NCBI GenBank assembly: GCA_018819135.1
Contig: JAHJQK010000052.1
Span: 1-64,000 of the forward strand
Source of the DNA: Pseudomonadota bacterium
GTDB taxonomy: Bacteria > Desulfobacterota > SM23-61
Reading direction: 5' to 3'
DNA: 64,000 bases
The translations under genes and the position numbers were made by a program. Positions within the stretch are counted from its first letter, which is position 1. Every line of letters starts with the position of its first letter. Below the pieces are notes generated by a model. It did not search any database. It was not told the DNA's origin and saw only the letters and a program-made list of their open reading frames with translations. Positions 1 through 8,956 of the stretch are shown here, in pieces.

Positions 1-219
1 ATAGACTATTAGCTTGTTTATGTGGAAACTCTTGTCAGCCTTTCGGCCCTGTAACTTGCTAAACTTGTAGCTCTATGGTAAATGTAACATACAGTCAATA
101 ATCCTTAATAGTCTAAATATTATGGGCTGAAAAAATGCTGAGTATTAGAACTGGGGATGAAAGCCGCGAACCGGTTTGGAATCAGTAAAAAATAGACTCA
201 AAACAAAGGAGAAACAAAG

Positions 220-623
220 ATGAAGAGACGTGCTGATCCAGCGCAGAGGTCGACCGGCTAATCCTGGAGGCAAAGAAAGCCGGGGTAAAAAAAATCATCA
301 TCACCCATGTGGATTTCGACTTCTGTATGCGAACCGTCGAAGAGCAAATCCGGTGGGCGAATCAAGGGGCCTACATGGAGTATGTTTACTCCAGCCTTTC
401 CCCTGCCTGGCATACCATCACGATCGAGGAGATGGTGAACAAAATCCGCAAAGTCGGGCCCGAGCGCTGTATCTTGTCCAGCGATCTCGGCCAGATGCAT
501 AATCCAACGCCCGTGGTCGGATTGAGGGTCCTTTACATGCTATTCCTGGAGAAAGGCTTCTCCGAAGCTGAGATTGCTACCATGTGCAACAAGAACCCGT
601 CTAAGCTTTTGGGCCTGCAATAG
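220..623 (+). pseudogene. Remnant of a DUF6282 metal-dependent hydrolase
   Basis: A good ribosome site (AAAGGAG at 205-211) precedes an ATG at 220, but that frame stops after 13 codons. From about 243 a different frame carries a clear C-terminal part of the DUF6282 amidohydrolase-like family, with a helix and beta strand ending in THVDFDF, then SSDLGQMHNP and a closing NKNPSKLLGL. These match the end of the intact homologue at 10518-11399 (ATDLGQVHNPP, RDNPIYLLNI). The N-terminal metal-binding HxH region is missing. The simplest reading is a gene that lost its middle and its frame. A shorter product starting at the GTG at 309 cannot be excluded, but it would lack the active site. Confidence 0.72.
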
Positions 624-1158
624 CAAGTTTTCATCGCTGCCATCGGATATGCCCATGGCCTGCCCCGGAGGATTCAAAAGGCGGGCTATGCTTTCTGGCG
701 GGGCAGAGAATAAAATATGCTTCTCCTCCGGGGATGGAATTCTTCCCTTTGGGCCTTCCTTTGGATTGGAAAGAGATCCTGGGCGAGGAGGTAGAAATTC
801 TGGGGCCCAACGTGGCTCCCCATGAATTGGCCCGGGCCACCGGGATGGTTCTAGAAGAATTTTTCGTGCCTCTCTCCCTGACCATTCCCCGCGAAATTTT
901 GGGATCCAATGAAATCCGGTAAACGATCGTTTCTTTTGGGAGGCAATCCCCGCATTGTCCATCTTAGATTCCTCTTGACGAAACTTTGCCCTTTGGTAAG
1001 ATATTTCAGCAATTTTTATCGAACGATGATTATTTGGGAACATCTTTTGAGGTAGAGGAACAAATTGCTATGAATCCAAGGTAATGGGGAAGAAAAAATT
1101 GGGGATATCTGCTTCTGAAAAAATAAAGGTCGTAAAAGGAGAAAGGAGGGCAAGTCAG
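624..1158. other. Intergenic region before the TRAP operon
   Basis: No convincing gene is present. A 62-codon frame at 734-922 (plus strand) has no recognised similarity and no strong ribosome site. It may be a gene scrap or chance. The region contains the likely TRAP promoter listed separately. An in-frame ATG for the TRAP binding protein also occurs at 1084, but the ATG at 1159 has the better ribosome site and an immediate signal peptide. Confidence 0.5.
975..1002 (+). promoter_or_regulatory. Putative sigma-70 promoter of the TRAP operon
   Basis: TTGACG at 975-980 and TAAGAT at 997-1002 are separated by 16 bases and lie about 155 bases upstream of the TRAP binding-protein start. The match to the consensus is fair. 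It was identified by eye only. Confidence 0.4.
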
Positions 1159-2226
1159 ATGAGAATAGGGAGAATTTTGGTAGTGTTATTTTTGGTCGCC
1201 GCCCTGATGCTGGTATCCGCAGCCGGCCTGGCCGGCGCGCAGGACCTGCCGAAGACGCATTTCAAGGTAATTGGCTATCACAGCACAGTTATTATGTCCA
1301 TAAAGGACGAGTTACCGTTCTGGCGCGAAACGCTGCCCAAGGCATCGAACGGCGCCATCACCGCCGACATCACGCCGCTTGACCATATGGGCATCGACGA
1401 CAAAACGATGCTGCGTCTGCTGCGCCTCGGCGTGATGGACTTTGCCACCATGGATATCTCCAAGATGGCGGGCGACGACCCGCGTTTCGAGGGTATCGAC
1501 CTGGCCGGCCTCACGCTCGACCCGGCCAAGGCGCGCGCCGCATGCGAAGCCTACCGCCACGTGCTCGACCGGCAGATGCAGAAGAACTGGAACGCCAAGC
1601 TGATCGCTTTCGGCGCCAATCCGCCGCAGGTGTTCTGGTGCCGCGACGTGATCGGCGGTCTGAGCGACCTCAAGGGCAAGAAGATCCGCGTGTTCAACCC
1701 CACCATGCGCGACTTCCTGAGCGGCATCGGCGCAACGGCCGTGAGTATGGCTTTTGCCGAGGTGGTCCCCGCGCTCAATCACGGCGTGGTCGACTGCGCC
1801 GTCACGGGCAGCCTCTCGGGCAACACGGCGGGCTGGCCGGAGGTGACGAAGTCGCTCTATCCGATGTCGGTCGGCTGGAGTGTCATCGTGCTCGCGGTAA
1901 ACGTGAACACCTGGAAGCGGCTCGACCCGCGCACGCAGAGCTTCCTGCTCGAGCAGTTCAAGGCGTTTGAAGACAAGGTGTGGAGGACGCAAAAGATGGC
2001 CATGACCGAGGCCGACAACTGCAACACCAACAAGCAGCCCTGTACGTTGGGCAAGCCGGCCAACATGACCATCGTGCCGGTGAAGCCGGCCGAGGCCCAA
2101 ATGCACAAGGAGCTGGTGGAGGGCGCGGTGCTCGCCGGCTGGGCGAAGCGCTGCGGCCCCGAGTGTGCGGCCGAATGGGACAACACCGTGGGCAAGGTGC
2201 TTGGGTTGAAGGCTCCGGTCAAATGA
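1159..2226 (+). CDS. dctP: TRAP transporter substrate-binding protein (DctP family)
   Basis: Periplasmic solute receptor of a tripartite ATP-independent transporter. It is about 355 residues long with a signal peptide (residues 1-29, ending GLAGAQ). The DctP core includes the KKIRVFNP segment, whose arginine normally contacts the substrate carboxylate, and the AFAEVVPALNHGVVD segment. The start at 1159 is chosen because AAAGGAGG lies about 9 bases upstream. The small and large permease genes follow immediately. Base use shifts sharply inside the gene: the signal peptide is AT-rich like the surrounding genome, and from about 1230-1320 codons become strongly G/C-ending through to the end of dctM. 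This suggests a foreign body joined to a resident 5' end. The substrate is unknown, probably an organic acid. Confidence 0.9.
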   Translation: MRIGRILVVLFLVAALMLVSAAGLAGAQDLPKTHFKVIGYHSTVIMSIKDELPFWRETLPKASNGAITADITPLDHMGIDDKTMLRLLRLGVMDFATMDISKMAGDDPRFEGIDLAGLTLDPAKARAACEAYRHVLDRQMQKNWNAKLIAFGANPPQVFWCRDVIGGLSDLKGKKIRVFNPTMRDFLSGIGATAVSMAFAEVVPALNHGVVDCAVTGSLSGNTAGWPEVTKSLYPMSVGWSVIVLAVNVNTWKRLDPRTQSFLLEQFKAFEDKVWRTQKMAMTEADNCNTNKQPCTLGKPANMTIVPVKPAEAQMHKELVEGAVLAGWAKRCGPECAAEWDNTVGKVLGLKAPVK

Positions 2227-2260
2227 TGACCGCGCCGGTACGCCTTTCGAGGGGGGCAAG

Positions 2261-2857
2261 ATGGAATCGGTGATGGCCATAGCGCACCGGCTGAGCCGAC
2301 TCAGCCTGTGGTTCGGCGGCACGCTGGTGCTGTTGGCCGCCGTGCTGATCGGCATCGACGTGCTGTTGCGTAAATTGTTCGAGACGTCGATCGGGGGCGC
2401 CGACGAACTCGCCGGCTACGCCCTGGCCCTCGGTACATCCTGGGCGCTGGGGGCGGCTCTTCTGGACCGTGCGCACATCCGCATCGATTCCCTGTACGGA
2501 CTCCTTCCGCGGGGGCTACGCCTTGCCCTCGATCTTGTCGGACTGGCGCTGTTCATCGGCTTTTTCGGGCTGATCGCGTGGCGCGGCTGGAGCGTCGTGG
2601 AGCAGTCCTGGGTGTCGGCCTCGCGAAGCCATACCGCTCTGGCTACACCTACGGTGATTCCGCAGTCGGTGTGGGTCTTCGGCCTGGCGATGCTCGTCGC
2701 GATTGGTGGCGTGCTGTTCGTGCACGCCGTCCTGCTCATGGCGCGCGGCGAGGCGGGGGCAGCGGCCCTTGCGATCGGCACCCGATCCGCTACCGAAGAA
2801 ATCAAAGAAGAAGTCCGCTTCTTGAAGGGGCGCGGATCTGACGGGGTGGTGCGCTGA
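2261..2857 (+). CDS. dctQ: TRAP transporter small permease (DctQ family)
   Basis: Small membrane subunit that joins the binding protein to the large permease. At 198 residues it has four hydrophobic segments (about 16-38, 48-66, 90-110 and 138-160) and the family-typical sequence GADELAGYAL followed by AHIRID after helix 2. A GAGGGG ribosome site lies just before ATG 2261. It sits 34 bases after dctP, and its stop codon shares one base with the dctM start, so translation is likely coupled. Codons are GC-rich like the rest of the operon. The last 30 residues form a charged cytoplasmic tail. Confidence 0.88.
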   Translation: MESVMAIAHRLSRLSLWFGGTLVLLAAVLIGIDVLLRKLFETSIGGADELAGYALALGTSWALGAALLDRAHIRIDSLYGLLPRGLRLALDLVGLALFIGFFGLIAWRGWSVVEQSWVSASRSHTALATPTVIPQSVWVFGLAMLVAIGGVLFVHAVLLMARGEAGAAALAIGTRSATEEIKEEVRFLKGRGSDGVVR

Positions 2858-4143
2858 TGCTCGGGACGACCCTTTTGATCCTCATCGGGCTGCTCGCCCT
2901 CGCCGTGCCGGTGGCCGCCGGGCTCGGTATGCTGGGCCTGGCGCTGGGGGCGATCTACTCCAAACTGCCGCTCAGCCTGGCGATGGGCGAGATCTCCTGG
3001 GCGACGTCGAACAACTTTCTGCTCGTTGCCATCCCCTTCTTCGTGCTCCTTGGCGAAATCCTGCTGCGCTCGGGTATCGCCGAGCGCATGTACAACTCGC
3101 TCGTGCTGTGGGTGCCCTGGCTGCCCGGCGGCCTCATGCACACCAATATCGCGACGTGTGCGATGTTTGCGGCCACGTCGGGCTCGAGCGTCGCCACCGC
3201 CGCCACGATCGGCACGGTGGCTCTGGGCGAGATCCGCAAGCACGGCTATTACGAACCTCTGTTCCTCGGCACGATCGCCGCGGGCGGCACGCTCGGCATT
3301 CTCATCCCGCCGTCGATCAACATGATCGTGTACGGCGTCCTGACGGATTCCTCGATTCCCAAGCTGTACCTTGCCGGCTTCATCCCGGGAATCGTGCTGG
3401 CCAGCCTGTTCAGCCTGACGGTGCTCATTTTTTGCATCGTGCGGCCCAAGTGGGGTGGCAAGCGCACGCCGGCGAGCTGTGGGCAGCGGGTGCGGGCGCT
3501 GCCCGACCTCATCCCGCCCCTCGTGATCTTCATCGCCGTGCTCGGCTCGATCTATCTGGGCTGGGCGACGGCCACCGAGTCCGCCGCGCTCGGCGTGATC
3601 GCCGCGCTCGGCATCGCCGCTTGTCGCCGGGCTCTGTCGGTGAAGATGCTGCTCCATGCTTTCGAGGGCACGATGCGCACCACCGCGATGATCATGGCGA
3701 TCTTGATCGCGGCCCACTGCCTCAACTTCGTGATGGGTCTGATCGGCCTCCTCGCCAAGGTGAACGACCTCGTTATGGGGCTCAGGCTGACCCCAACGCA
3801 GCTGCTCTTCGCGGTGATTGTGTTCTACGTCATCCTCGGGATGGTCATGGAGACGCTCTCCATGATGGTGGCGACCGTGCCGATCATCGCGCCGATCATG
3901 TTCAAGGCCGGGTACGATCCCATCTGGTTCGGCGTGCTGATCGTGATCCTGATGGAGACTGCGATGATCACGCCGCCGGTCGGCATCAACTTGTATGTCG
4001 TGCAGGGCCTGCGCGAGCGCGGCCGCATCAACGACGTGATCATCGGTGCCTCGCCGTTCGTGCTGACCATGTTCGCCATGCTTGCAATTATCTCGATCTG
4101 GCCGAACATCGCTCTCTGGCTGCCAAAGATGGCGGCCAACTGA
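2857..4143 (+). CDS. dctM: TRAP transporter large permease (DctM family)
   Basis: Ion-coupled transport subunit of 428 residues, the normal family length, with about 12 hydrophobic helices. Family sequences include AIPFFVLLGEIL, MFAATSGSSVATAATIG, LGILIPPSINMIVYG and ITPPVGINLYVVQG. The start overlaps the dctQ stop (TGATG). The gene completes a dctPQM operon with strongly G/C-ending codons, unlike the flanking genes. That composition resembles beta- or alphaproteobacterial DNA and suggests horizontal acquisition (inference). Directly behind it lies a second, unrelated-looking dctM C-terminal tail. Confidence 0.92.
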   Translation: MLGTTLLILIGLLALAVPVAAGLGMLGLALGAIYSKLPLSLAMGEISWATSNNFLLVAIPFFVLLGEILLRSGIAERMYNSLVLWVPWLPGGLMHTNIATCAMFAATSGSSVATAATIGTVALGEIRKHGYYEPLFLGTIAAGGTLGILIPPSINMIVYGVLTDSSIPKLYLAGFIPGIVLASLFSLTVLIFCIVRPKWGGKRTPASCGQRVRALPDLIPPLVIFIAVLGSIYLGWATATESAALGVIAALGIAACRRALSVKMLLHAFEGTMRTTAMIMAILIAAHCLNFVMGLIGLLAKVNDLVMGLRLTPTQLLFAVIVFYVILGMVMETLSMMVATVPIIAPIMFKAGYDPIWFGVLIVILMETAMITPPVGINLYVVQGLRERGRINDVIIGASPFVLTMFAMLAIISIWPNIALWLPKMAAN

Positions 4144-4184
4144 GCGGCACGCCCCAGGCGTCGCCGGCGAACCGCTCGAGCAAG

Positions 4185-4358
4185 ATGTTGCCGCCGGTTG
4201 GGCTCAACCTTTACATGATCCAGGGCGTGAACGGTCGCGGCTCGTTGAACGACCTGATTGTCGCAGCGATGCCGATCGTGTTGGCGACGCCGATCATGAT
4301 CTTCTTGCTGGCAGTCATCCCGGGGATCGCCACTTATCTGCCAAAACAATTTGATTGA
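4185..4358 (+). pseudogene. Second dctM C-terminal tail (remnant)
   Basis: A 57-codon stretch beginning MLPPVGLNLYMIQG and ending LPKQFD is a clear homologue of the last 58 residues of DctM (compare ITPPVGINLYVVQG in the gene just upstream), but the two are only moderately alike, so it is not a recent tandem copy. It lacks the other roughly 370 residues. After it, an open stretch to about 4473 ends in a short unrecognised peptide (PGFKKGNE). The most economical explanation is that an older resident TRAP operon was replaced by the GC-rich one, leaving its last exon-sized piece behind. Confidence 0.75.
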
Positions 4359-4520
4359 ACCCCCCGGAGCCATTTGGACGGGCCGGATCGTGATGGCCGG
4401 AAAGCCCGCCAACCTGCTGCAGACGGATATGATCAAGAAAGCTACCCCGGGCTTTAAGAAGGGTAATGAGTGACGATGACTGAGGACTGAGTTAAAAAGA
4501 AATACGGAAAGGTGGAAAAA

Positions 4521-5318
4521 ATGGACAAAGAACAGATGAAGGGGCTCTCTCCCCGCCAGATCCGGAAACTCATCCGGGAAGGGAAATGGGACAGAGACAC
4601 TTCTGGTTTGGCTCCCGGCTATGCCCAGGCCAACCTGGCCATCATTCCCCAAGACCTGTCCTTCGATTTCTTGCTCTTCTGCCAGAGAAATCCCAAACCC
4701 TGCCCGGTTTTGGAGGTCACCGAGCCGGGCGACCCGATTCTTCGAAAGATCGCCAAAGGAGCGGATATCCGTACCGATATCCCCCGCTATCGCATCTACC
4801 AAAAGGGGAAATATGTCGCGGAAGTGAAGGATATCAGGAAACACTGGCGCAAGGACTTGGTGGCCTTTCTCATCGGCTGCAGCTACACCTTCGAAGCGGC
4901 GTTGTTGAATGCCGGCATCCCGTTGCGGCACATCCAGGATGGCTCCGCGGTTGCGGTTTATATCACAAACATTGCCTGCGCGCCGGCCGGCATTTTCTCG
5001 GGGCCGATGGTTGTCTCCATGCGCCCCATTCCCCAGGAAATGGTCGTGCGAGCCGTCCAGGTTACTTCCCGTTTTCCGGCCACCCATGGGGCTCCCATTC
5101 ATATCGGCGACCCCAAGAAAATTGGTATCCCAGACTTGAAGAAGGTGAACTGGGGCGACAGGCCCCGGATCGAAAAAGGCGATGTGCCCGTATTCTGGGC
5201 CTGTGGAGTCACCCCTCAGGCTGTAGCCATGGAAGCGAAACCAGAGCTGATGATTACTCACTCGGCCGGACACATGTTCATCTCTGACGTCAGGGATGAA
5301 GAACTCGCCGCTTTATAA
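4521..5318 (+). CDS. DUF1445 (YcsI-type) putative hydro-lyase
   Basis: A 265-residue cytosolic protein of the DUF1445/YcsI family, usually annotated as a putative hydro-lyase. Typical family segments are YRIYQKGK, FLIGCSYTFEAAL, GPMVVSMRP, RFPATHGAPIHIGDP and a closing ITHSAGHMFISD. The N-terminal SPRQIRKLIREG segment is also typical. ATG 4521 is preferred over the GTG at 4512 because the GGAAAGGTGG ribosome site covers the GTG. Placed next to TRAP and DUF6282 genes, it probably handles an imported acid or lactam (inference). The exact reaction in this family is not settled. Confidence 0.85.
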   Translation: MDKEQMKGLSPRQIRKLIREGKWDRDTSGLAPGYAQANLAIIPQDLSFDFLLFCQRNPKPCPVLEVTEPGDPILRKIAKGADIRTDIPRYRIYQKGKYVAEVKDIRKHWRKDLVAFLIGCSYTFEAALLNAGIPLRHIQDGSAVAVYITNIACAPAGIFSGPMVVSMRPIPQEMVVRAVQVTSRFPATHGAPIHIGDPKKIGIPDLKKVNWGDRPRIEKGDVPVFWACGVTPQAVAMEAKPELMITHSAGHMFISDVRDEELAAL

Positions 5319-5921
5319 CTCTCCCCTTGATCTGTGCCGATGGGGCTGGCCTCAATGCCCCATTCGGCTTCAGCTCGGCAGAGAGAATCCCGCTCAGGAT
5401 CAATCCCGCTCCCATCCAGCCTAGAAGAAAGCGCAAACGAGGGTTAGAACGTCCCCAAAATTAAAGGGTAACCCTTGAGCCTGGTCAGCAGAAGTCAATA
5501 AGTATAATCCCAGGAGGGCCAGGAAAGCCCCAAGCATGGCTAAGCGGGCAGGCACCTGCCGCCAAAGAATTATGGATAGGAGCGGGACCAGAATGATGCT
5601 CAACCCGGTGATAAAGCCACTGCGGGAGGCAGACGTAAAAACCAGTCCCCAGGCCTGGGTCAAAAAAGCGCCAAACAAGAAGAATCCGATGATGATGCCC
5701 GGCATTAGGAATTCTTTGGACCATGATCGCCGCCTGGACCAACCTACGGGTAAAATTAAGAGGCCAGCGAATAAGAAGCGGATAAAAAGAAAATGAGCCG
5801 GGGAAGTTTCCACCAGAGCTTCTTTTACGACGGCAAAAGAGGTCCCCCAAAAAATGGAAACTCCAAGCAACACTCCATCCGCAGCAAGATGCGAGGAAGA
5901 AGAGGTTTTAGCCTTTAGCAA
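5290..5921 (-). pseudogene. EamA/DMT-family permease with an internal deletion
   Basis: The N-terminal half is intact: five hydrophobic helices, beginning with GVSIFWGTSFAVVKEAL and continuing to GLYLLTSADQ and GDVLTLVCAFF, then a stop at 5421. Eight to ten bases further on, a neighbouring frame gives LLGWMGAGLILSGILSAEL, which is the last helix of the same family. About 100 residues between these two points are missing and the frame is broken. Full-length members have about 300 residues and ten helices. The remnant overlaps the end of the convergent DUF1445 gene. It is a decayed drug/metabolite-type exporter and is very unlikely to be functional. Confidence 0.8.
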
Positions 5922-5967
5922 AACGTCCTCTCAAATTCTTAGCATGAATACCATCGTATCAATGGCT

Positions 5968-6825
5968 CTACCCGACGAGGCTCCGGGGGTCGCGGGGCTC
6001 CCAGCGGCCGGCGTCCACCGCGGTGATAAAGCTTAATAGGGAGTAATTAAAACGCTCCGGCTCCTCCAGGTTCAGCGGGTGACCGCTGCGAGGATAAATC
6101 TCCAACCCGGCGCGGGGGATGTTCCGCTTCATAAATAAACTTCCCTCTATTCCGGGCTCGTCCTCATCACCCAACATGATGAGTACGGGCAGAGATATCT
6201 TTTTAACCTCTTCACCCAGGTCCGTGACGGACGGTCGCTGCCGCTGCACGCCCAGCAGGGTGTAAGCCGAGCCCATGGCTGAGTGTTCCTCGAACTGCCG
6301 GCGGAATTCCTCCCAAGCCCGGGGGTTTTTGTTTTGCAGCTGCACCCGCGCCGGCCCCTGAGAGTAGCTGCCGGAGACACTTTTCATCCCTTCCTTCATC
6401 ATCTTTCCGGCCATCTCGGTCACCCTCTTATGGAACTCCTGGCGGTTCTGGCCGCTGCCATAGCCCGAACCGGCGATGGTGAGGGAGCGAGCGCGTTGGG
6501 GATGTCTCATTCCAAACAGCAGAGTTGTATAGCTACCCATGGAAAGCCCGCAGATGTGGGCCGTCTCGATAGCCAAGGCGTCTAACAGCCCCTTTACATC
6601 CCTAACCTGTATATCCTGGGAGTAGGACTGTGGAGAATCCGGTACGTCAGAAGGTAGATAGCCCCGGGCCGAGTAGGTGATAGCCCGGTAGCGGCTGGAA
6701 AAAAAACGCACCTGCGGCTCCCAGCTTCGCCAGTCCCCGGCGAACTCGTGCACAAAAAGGACCGGGATGCCGCTTCCTGCTTCCTCATAATAGAGGTTTA
6801 TGTTGTTGACGAATACCGTAGGCAT
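5968..6825 (-). CDS. Alpha/beta hydrolase
   Basis: A 285-residue soluble hydrolase of the alpha/beta fold. It shows the oxyanion region VLFVHEFAGDWRSW, the nucleophile elbow GLSMGS (serine near residue 95), a probable acid in MLGDEDEP and the catalytic histidine in RSGHPLNLEEP. This matches the 3-oxoadipate enol-lactonase/haloperoxidase-like branch rather than a lipase. The start has AGGAGGATATT just upstream. Only 9 bases separate it from the upstream methyltransferase stop on the same strand, so the two are probably co-transcribed. The substrate is unknown. Confidence 0.85.
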   Translation of the reverse strand: MPTVFVNNINLYYEEAGSGIPVLFVHEFAGDWRSWEPQVRFFSSRYRAITYSARGYLPSDVPDSPQSYSQDIQVRDVKGLLDALAIETAHICGLSMGSYTTLLFGMRHPQRARSLTIAGSGYGSGQNRQEFHKRVTEMAGKMMKEGMKSVSGSYSQGPARVQLQNKNPRAWEEFRRQFEEHSAMGSAYTLLGVQRQRPSVTDLGEEVKKISLPVLIMLGDEDEPGIEGSLFMKRNIPRAGLEIYPRSGHPLNLEEPERFNYSLLSFITAVDAGRWEPRDPRSLVG

Positions 6826-6834
6826 AATATCCTC

Positions 6835-7683
6835 CTATATTTTTCCCCAGCGCCCCACCACAAAGGCGCCGGTATTTAGTTTCTTCCGGCGTCCTTCGAG
6901 CTCAATCTCAGCGGCAACATGGGTGTTATCTTCCTTTTGAAAATGAATGGCAGTTTTGATCACTCCTTCTACAGGGGCAAGGGAGCGTAATTCATCCGGG
7001 GATCTGAAAATCGCCTTTTCAAATAAGGTGTGCTTCTTGTTGGCCTCCGCCCTGCGGCGTGAGGCCCAGGGGCTGAGACTGTTCAGAGTCGCCACTACGA
7101 TGGTCCCTCCCCTTTTAGTCACTCGAAATAGCTCGCTGAAAGCCCTCCGGCCATCCTCGATGAACTCAAGCGTGGTTACCGACGCCACCCGATCAAATGA
7201 GCCCTCCGGAAAAGGCAGGTTCGCAATATCCCCTAAAACCGTGCGGAACCAGTATCCCCGAGCCTTTGGCCCCGCCCGGTTGAGCATGGGCATGGAGATA
7301 TCAAGCCCGATTACTTTTGCCCCGCGGGAAAGCATATCAAGAGTGAACACTCCCGTGCCGCAGCCAGCATCCAGGATAATCTCTCCGGGGGCCGGATCCA
7401 GCAGTTCCCGCAGCAACTCCCCTTCATATTTTTTTATCAGAGCGCCAATGGGGGTTGCAAACCACCTGTCATATTCTTCGGGCCATTCATCAAAAAGCCT
7501 GCTTTTTTCCTTCTGGAGAATCAAGTTAAGCCCCCTCACCCTTACAATCAAATTAAAATTCCCATGGGGTGTGGAGAGAATGTTTTTCGGTATAGATAAC
7601 TTTTTTAGCATACTTGGCCAATTATTTCTATCCTCCTGGGAGGCTCCTCCTTCACTTTTTTGAGGTCCCGAAAGTTTATTCAT
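6835..7683 (-). CDS. Class I SAM-dependent methyltransferase
   Basis: A Rossmann-fold methyltransferase of about 282 residues. Motif I is ILDAGCGTGVFT, followed by the acidic end of strand 2 in VIGLDIS, the motif II region GDIANLPFPEGSFDRV and the RVTKRGGTIVVATLN segment, as in UbiE/small-molecule methyltransferases. The start is placed at ATG 7683 because GAGGTG lies 8 bases upstream. An in-frame ATG at 7713 would add ten residues of unlikely composition. It lies in tandem with the downstream hydrolase. The substrate cannot be predicted. Confidence 0.83.
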   Translation of the reverse strand: MNKLSGPQKSEGGASQEDRNNWPSMLKKLSIPKNILSTPHGNFNLIVRVRGLNLILQKEKSRLFDEWPEEYDRWFATPIGALIKKYEGELLRELLDPAPGEIILDAGCGTGVFTLDMLSRGAKVIGLDISMPMLNRAGPKARGYWFRTVLGDIANLPFPEGSFDRVASVTTLEFIEDGRRAFSELFRVTKRGGTIVVATLNSLSPWASRRRAEANKKHTLFEKAIFRSPDELRSLAPVEGVIKTAIHFQKEDNTHVAAEIELEGRRKKLNTGAFVVGRWGKI

Positions 7684-7932
7684 GAACCGGCACCTCATGC
7701 TGCCCGCGCTCATCGCCCTGAACCCCTGGCCATGAATAGAGCTTCTCTAAAAGTGCAAGGGGGCAAGGCCGGCTGACCCATTGAACAATGGAAAAAGGTT
7801 GAAATCAAAACTGAAAAACGGTTATCATGGGTGCGGAAATAAAAAGTTCTTATCTCTTAGGGTGAAAGGTTGAAGGATGATCACCCTCAACAGATTGATA
7901 GAGGGAACGAAGCAACGAAAGGAGGAAAAGGC

Positions 7933-8865
7933 ATGAATCGATTGCTCATGATGATCCTTGGAACCTACCTGTTGCTGGGGGTTGGCCTGGCATGGGGGGA
8001 TGCCACGATGGAAACAACGTTCCGGACAGGCGGAATCAAAGGTGCGGGGGCTACCGAAGGAACAACGATCCGCCGTTACCAGGCTAACAAAATGGTTGAA
8101 TCGTCGTCTTCCAAATTCACGGGCGCCATCCTCTCCCGCCTTACCGGGGGAAGCGAGAGTATAAATATTACCCGTGTCGATAAAGGGGTCTACTGGAGTA
8201 TTGACCCCAAAGACCGGACATACAGTGAAAGTCCGATCGAAGCCTTCCAAAAAAAGGAATCTCCCCAGGAACGGGGAGAAAAAGAGAAACCCTCTATCCG
8301 CATCACCAAATCGGAATTTTCGGTGAAAAAAACCGGAGCCTCAGAAACGATCAACGGGTTTTCGTGTGAGGAATATTTGCTCACCTGGCTCCTGGAATGG
8401 GAAGAGATTGAAACCAAAGCCAAGTCTCACAGTACCATGACCACCAATCTCTGGACAACACCCGAGACAGCAACGATTCGTAAAGCCCAGGCCGAAGAGA
8501 ACGCCTTTCATAAGGCCTATGCCCAAAAATTGGGCGTGAGTCACTCACCGGAGGAAGCCAAGCAGATGGGTATGACGGCCTTTGCCGCTGCCTCAGGGGC
8601 CCCACCGGAGGAAATTGAAAAAGGAGGGGCTGCCGCTCGCGAGGCAGAACCCTCTTCCGATTCCACCTCTGGTTTACCGGCGAACATCTCAGGACTTTTA
8701 AGCGGACTTAAAGGACGTATTCTGCAAAAGAAGGGGGAGGAGAAACCCTCGCCGACGGGGAAAGATGCACCTTTTTTTAGCAGCACAACGGAGGTAAAAT
8801 CCATAAATATCGATTCCGTTCCGGCCGAAGTATTCGAGATCCCTGCGGGTTATACGAGGAAATAA
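7933..8865 (+). CDS. Exported protein of unknown function (DUF4412-like)
   Basis: A 310-residue protein with a signal peptide (MNRLLMMILGTYLLLGVGLAWG). GGAGG lies 8 bases before ATG 7933. The mature part begins with a beta-rich region containing YQANKMVESSS and YWSIDPKDRTYSE. This resembles small periplasmic or lipoprotein-like domains of the DUF4412 type that read out a conserved GFSCEEY motif (near residue 142). A low-complexity E/K/P/G region follows, then a final strand pair ending VPAEVFEIPAGYTRK, also typical of that group. It stands alone between divergent genes. The family assignment is tentative and no function is claimed. Confidence 0.6.
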   Translation: MNRLLMMILGTYLLLGVGLAWGDATMETTFRTGGIKGAGATEGTTIRRYQANKMVESSSSKFTGAILSRLTGGSESINITRVDKGVYWSIDPKDRTYSESPIEAFQKKESPQERGEKEKPSIRITKSEFSVKKTGASETINGFSCEEYLLTWLLEWEEIETKAKSHSTMTTNLWTTPETATIRKAQAEENAFHKAYAQKLGVSHSPEEAKQMGMTAFAAASGAPPEEIEKGGAAAREAEPSSDSTSGLPANISGLLSGLKGRILQKKGEEKPSPTGKDAPFFSSTTEVKSINIDSVPAEVFEIPAGYTRK

Positions 8866-8956
8866 AAGGTCGTACAGGATTCCTATTTGCATGTATCCGG
8901 TATTACAAAGGGAAAACTTGTTGGCCAAGAAAATTTAAAAAGATCCAAGAAGAAGA

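Noticed and set aside
540-1043. 167-codon minus-strand frame in the first gap
   Set aside because: Low-quality composition, no ribosome site and overlap with the DUF6282 remnant; treated as chance.
1312-4358. Long open frames on the minus strand and in other frames over the TRAP operon, up to about 430 residues
   Set aside because: They follow from the high GC of the operon, have repetitive His/Arg/Gly-rich sequences and no ribosome sites or homologous segments.
3825-5273. 482-codon minus-strand frame over the end of dctM and DUF1445
   Set aside because: It lies antisense to two genes with good family matches and has no recognisable motif.
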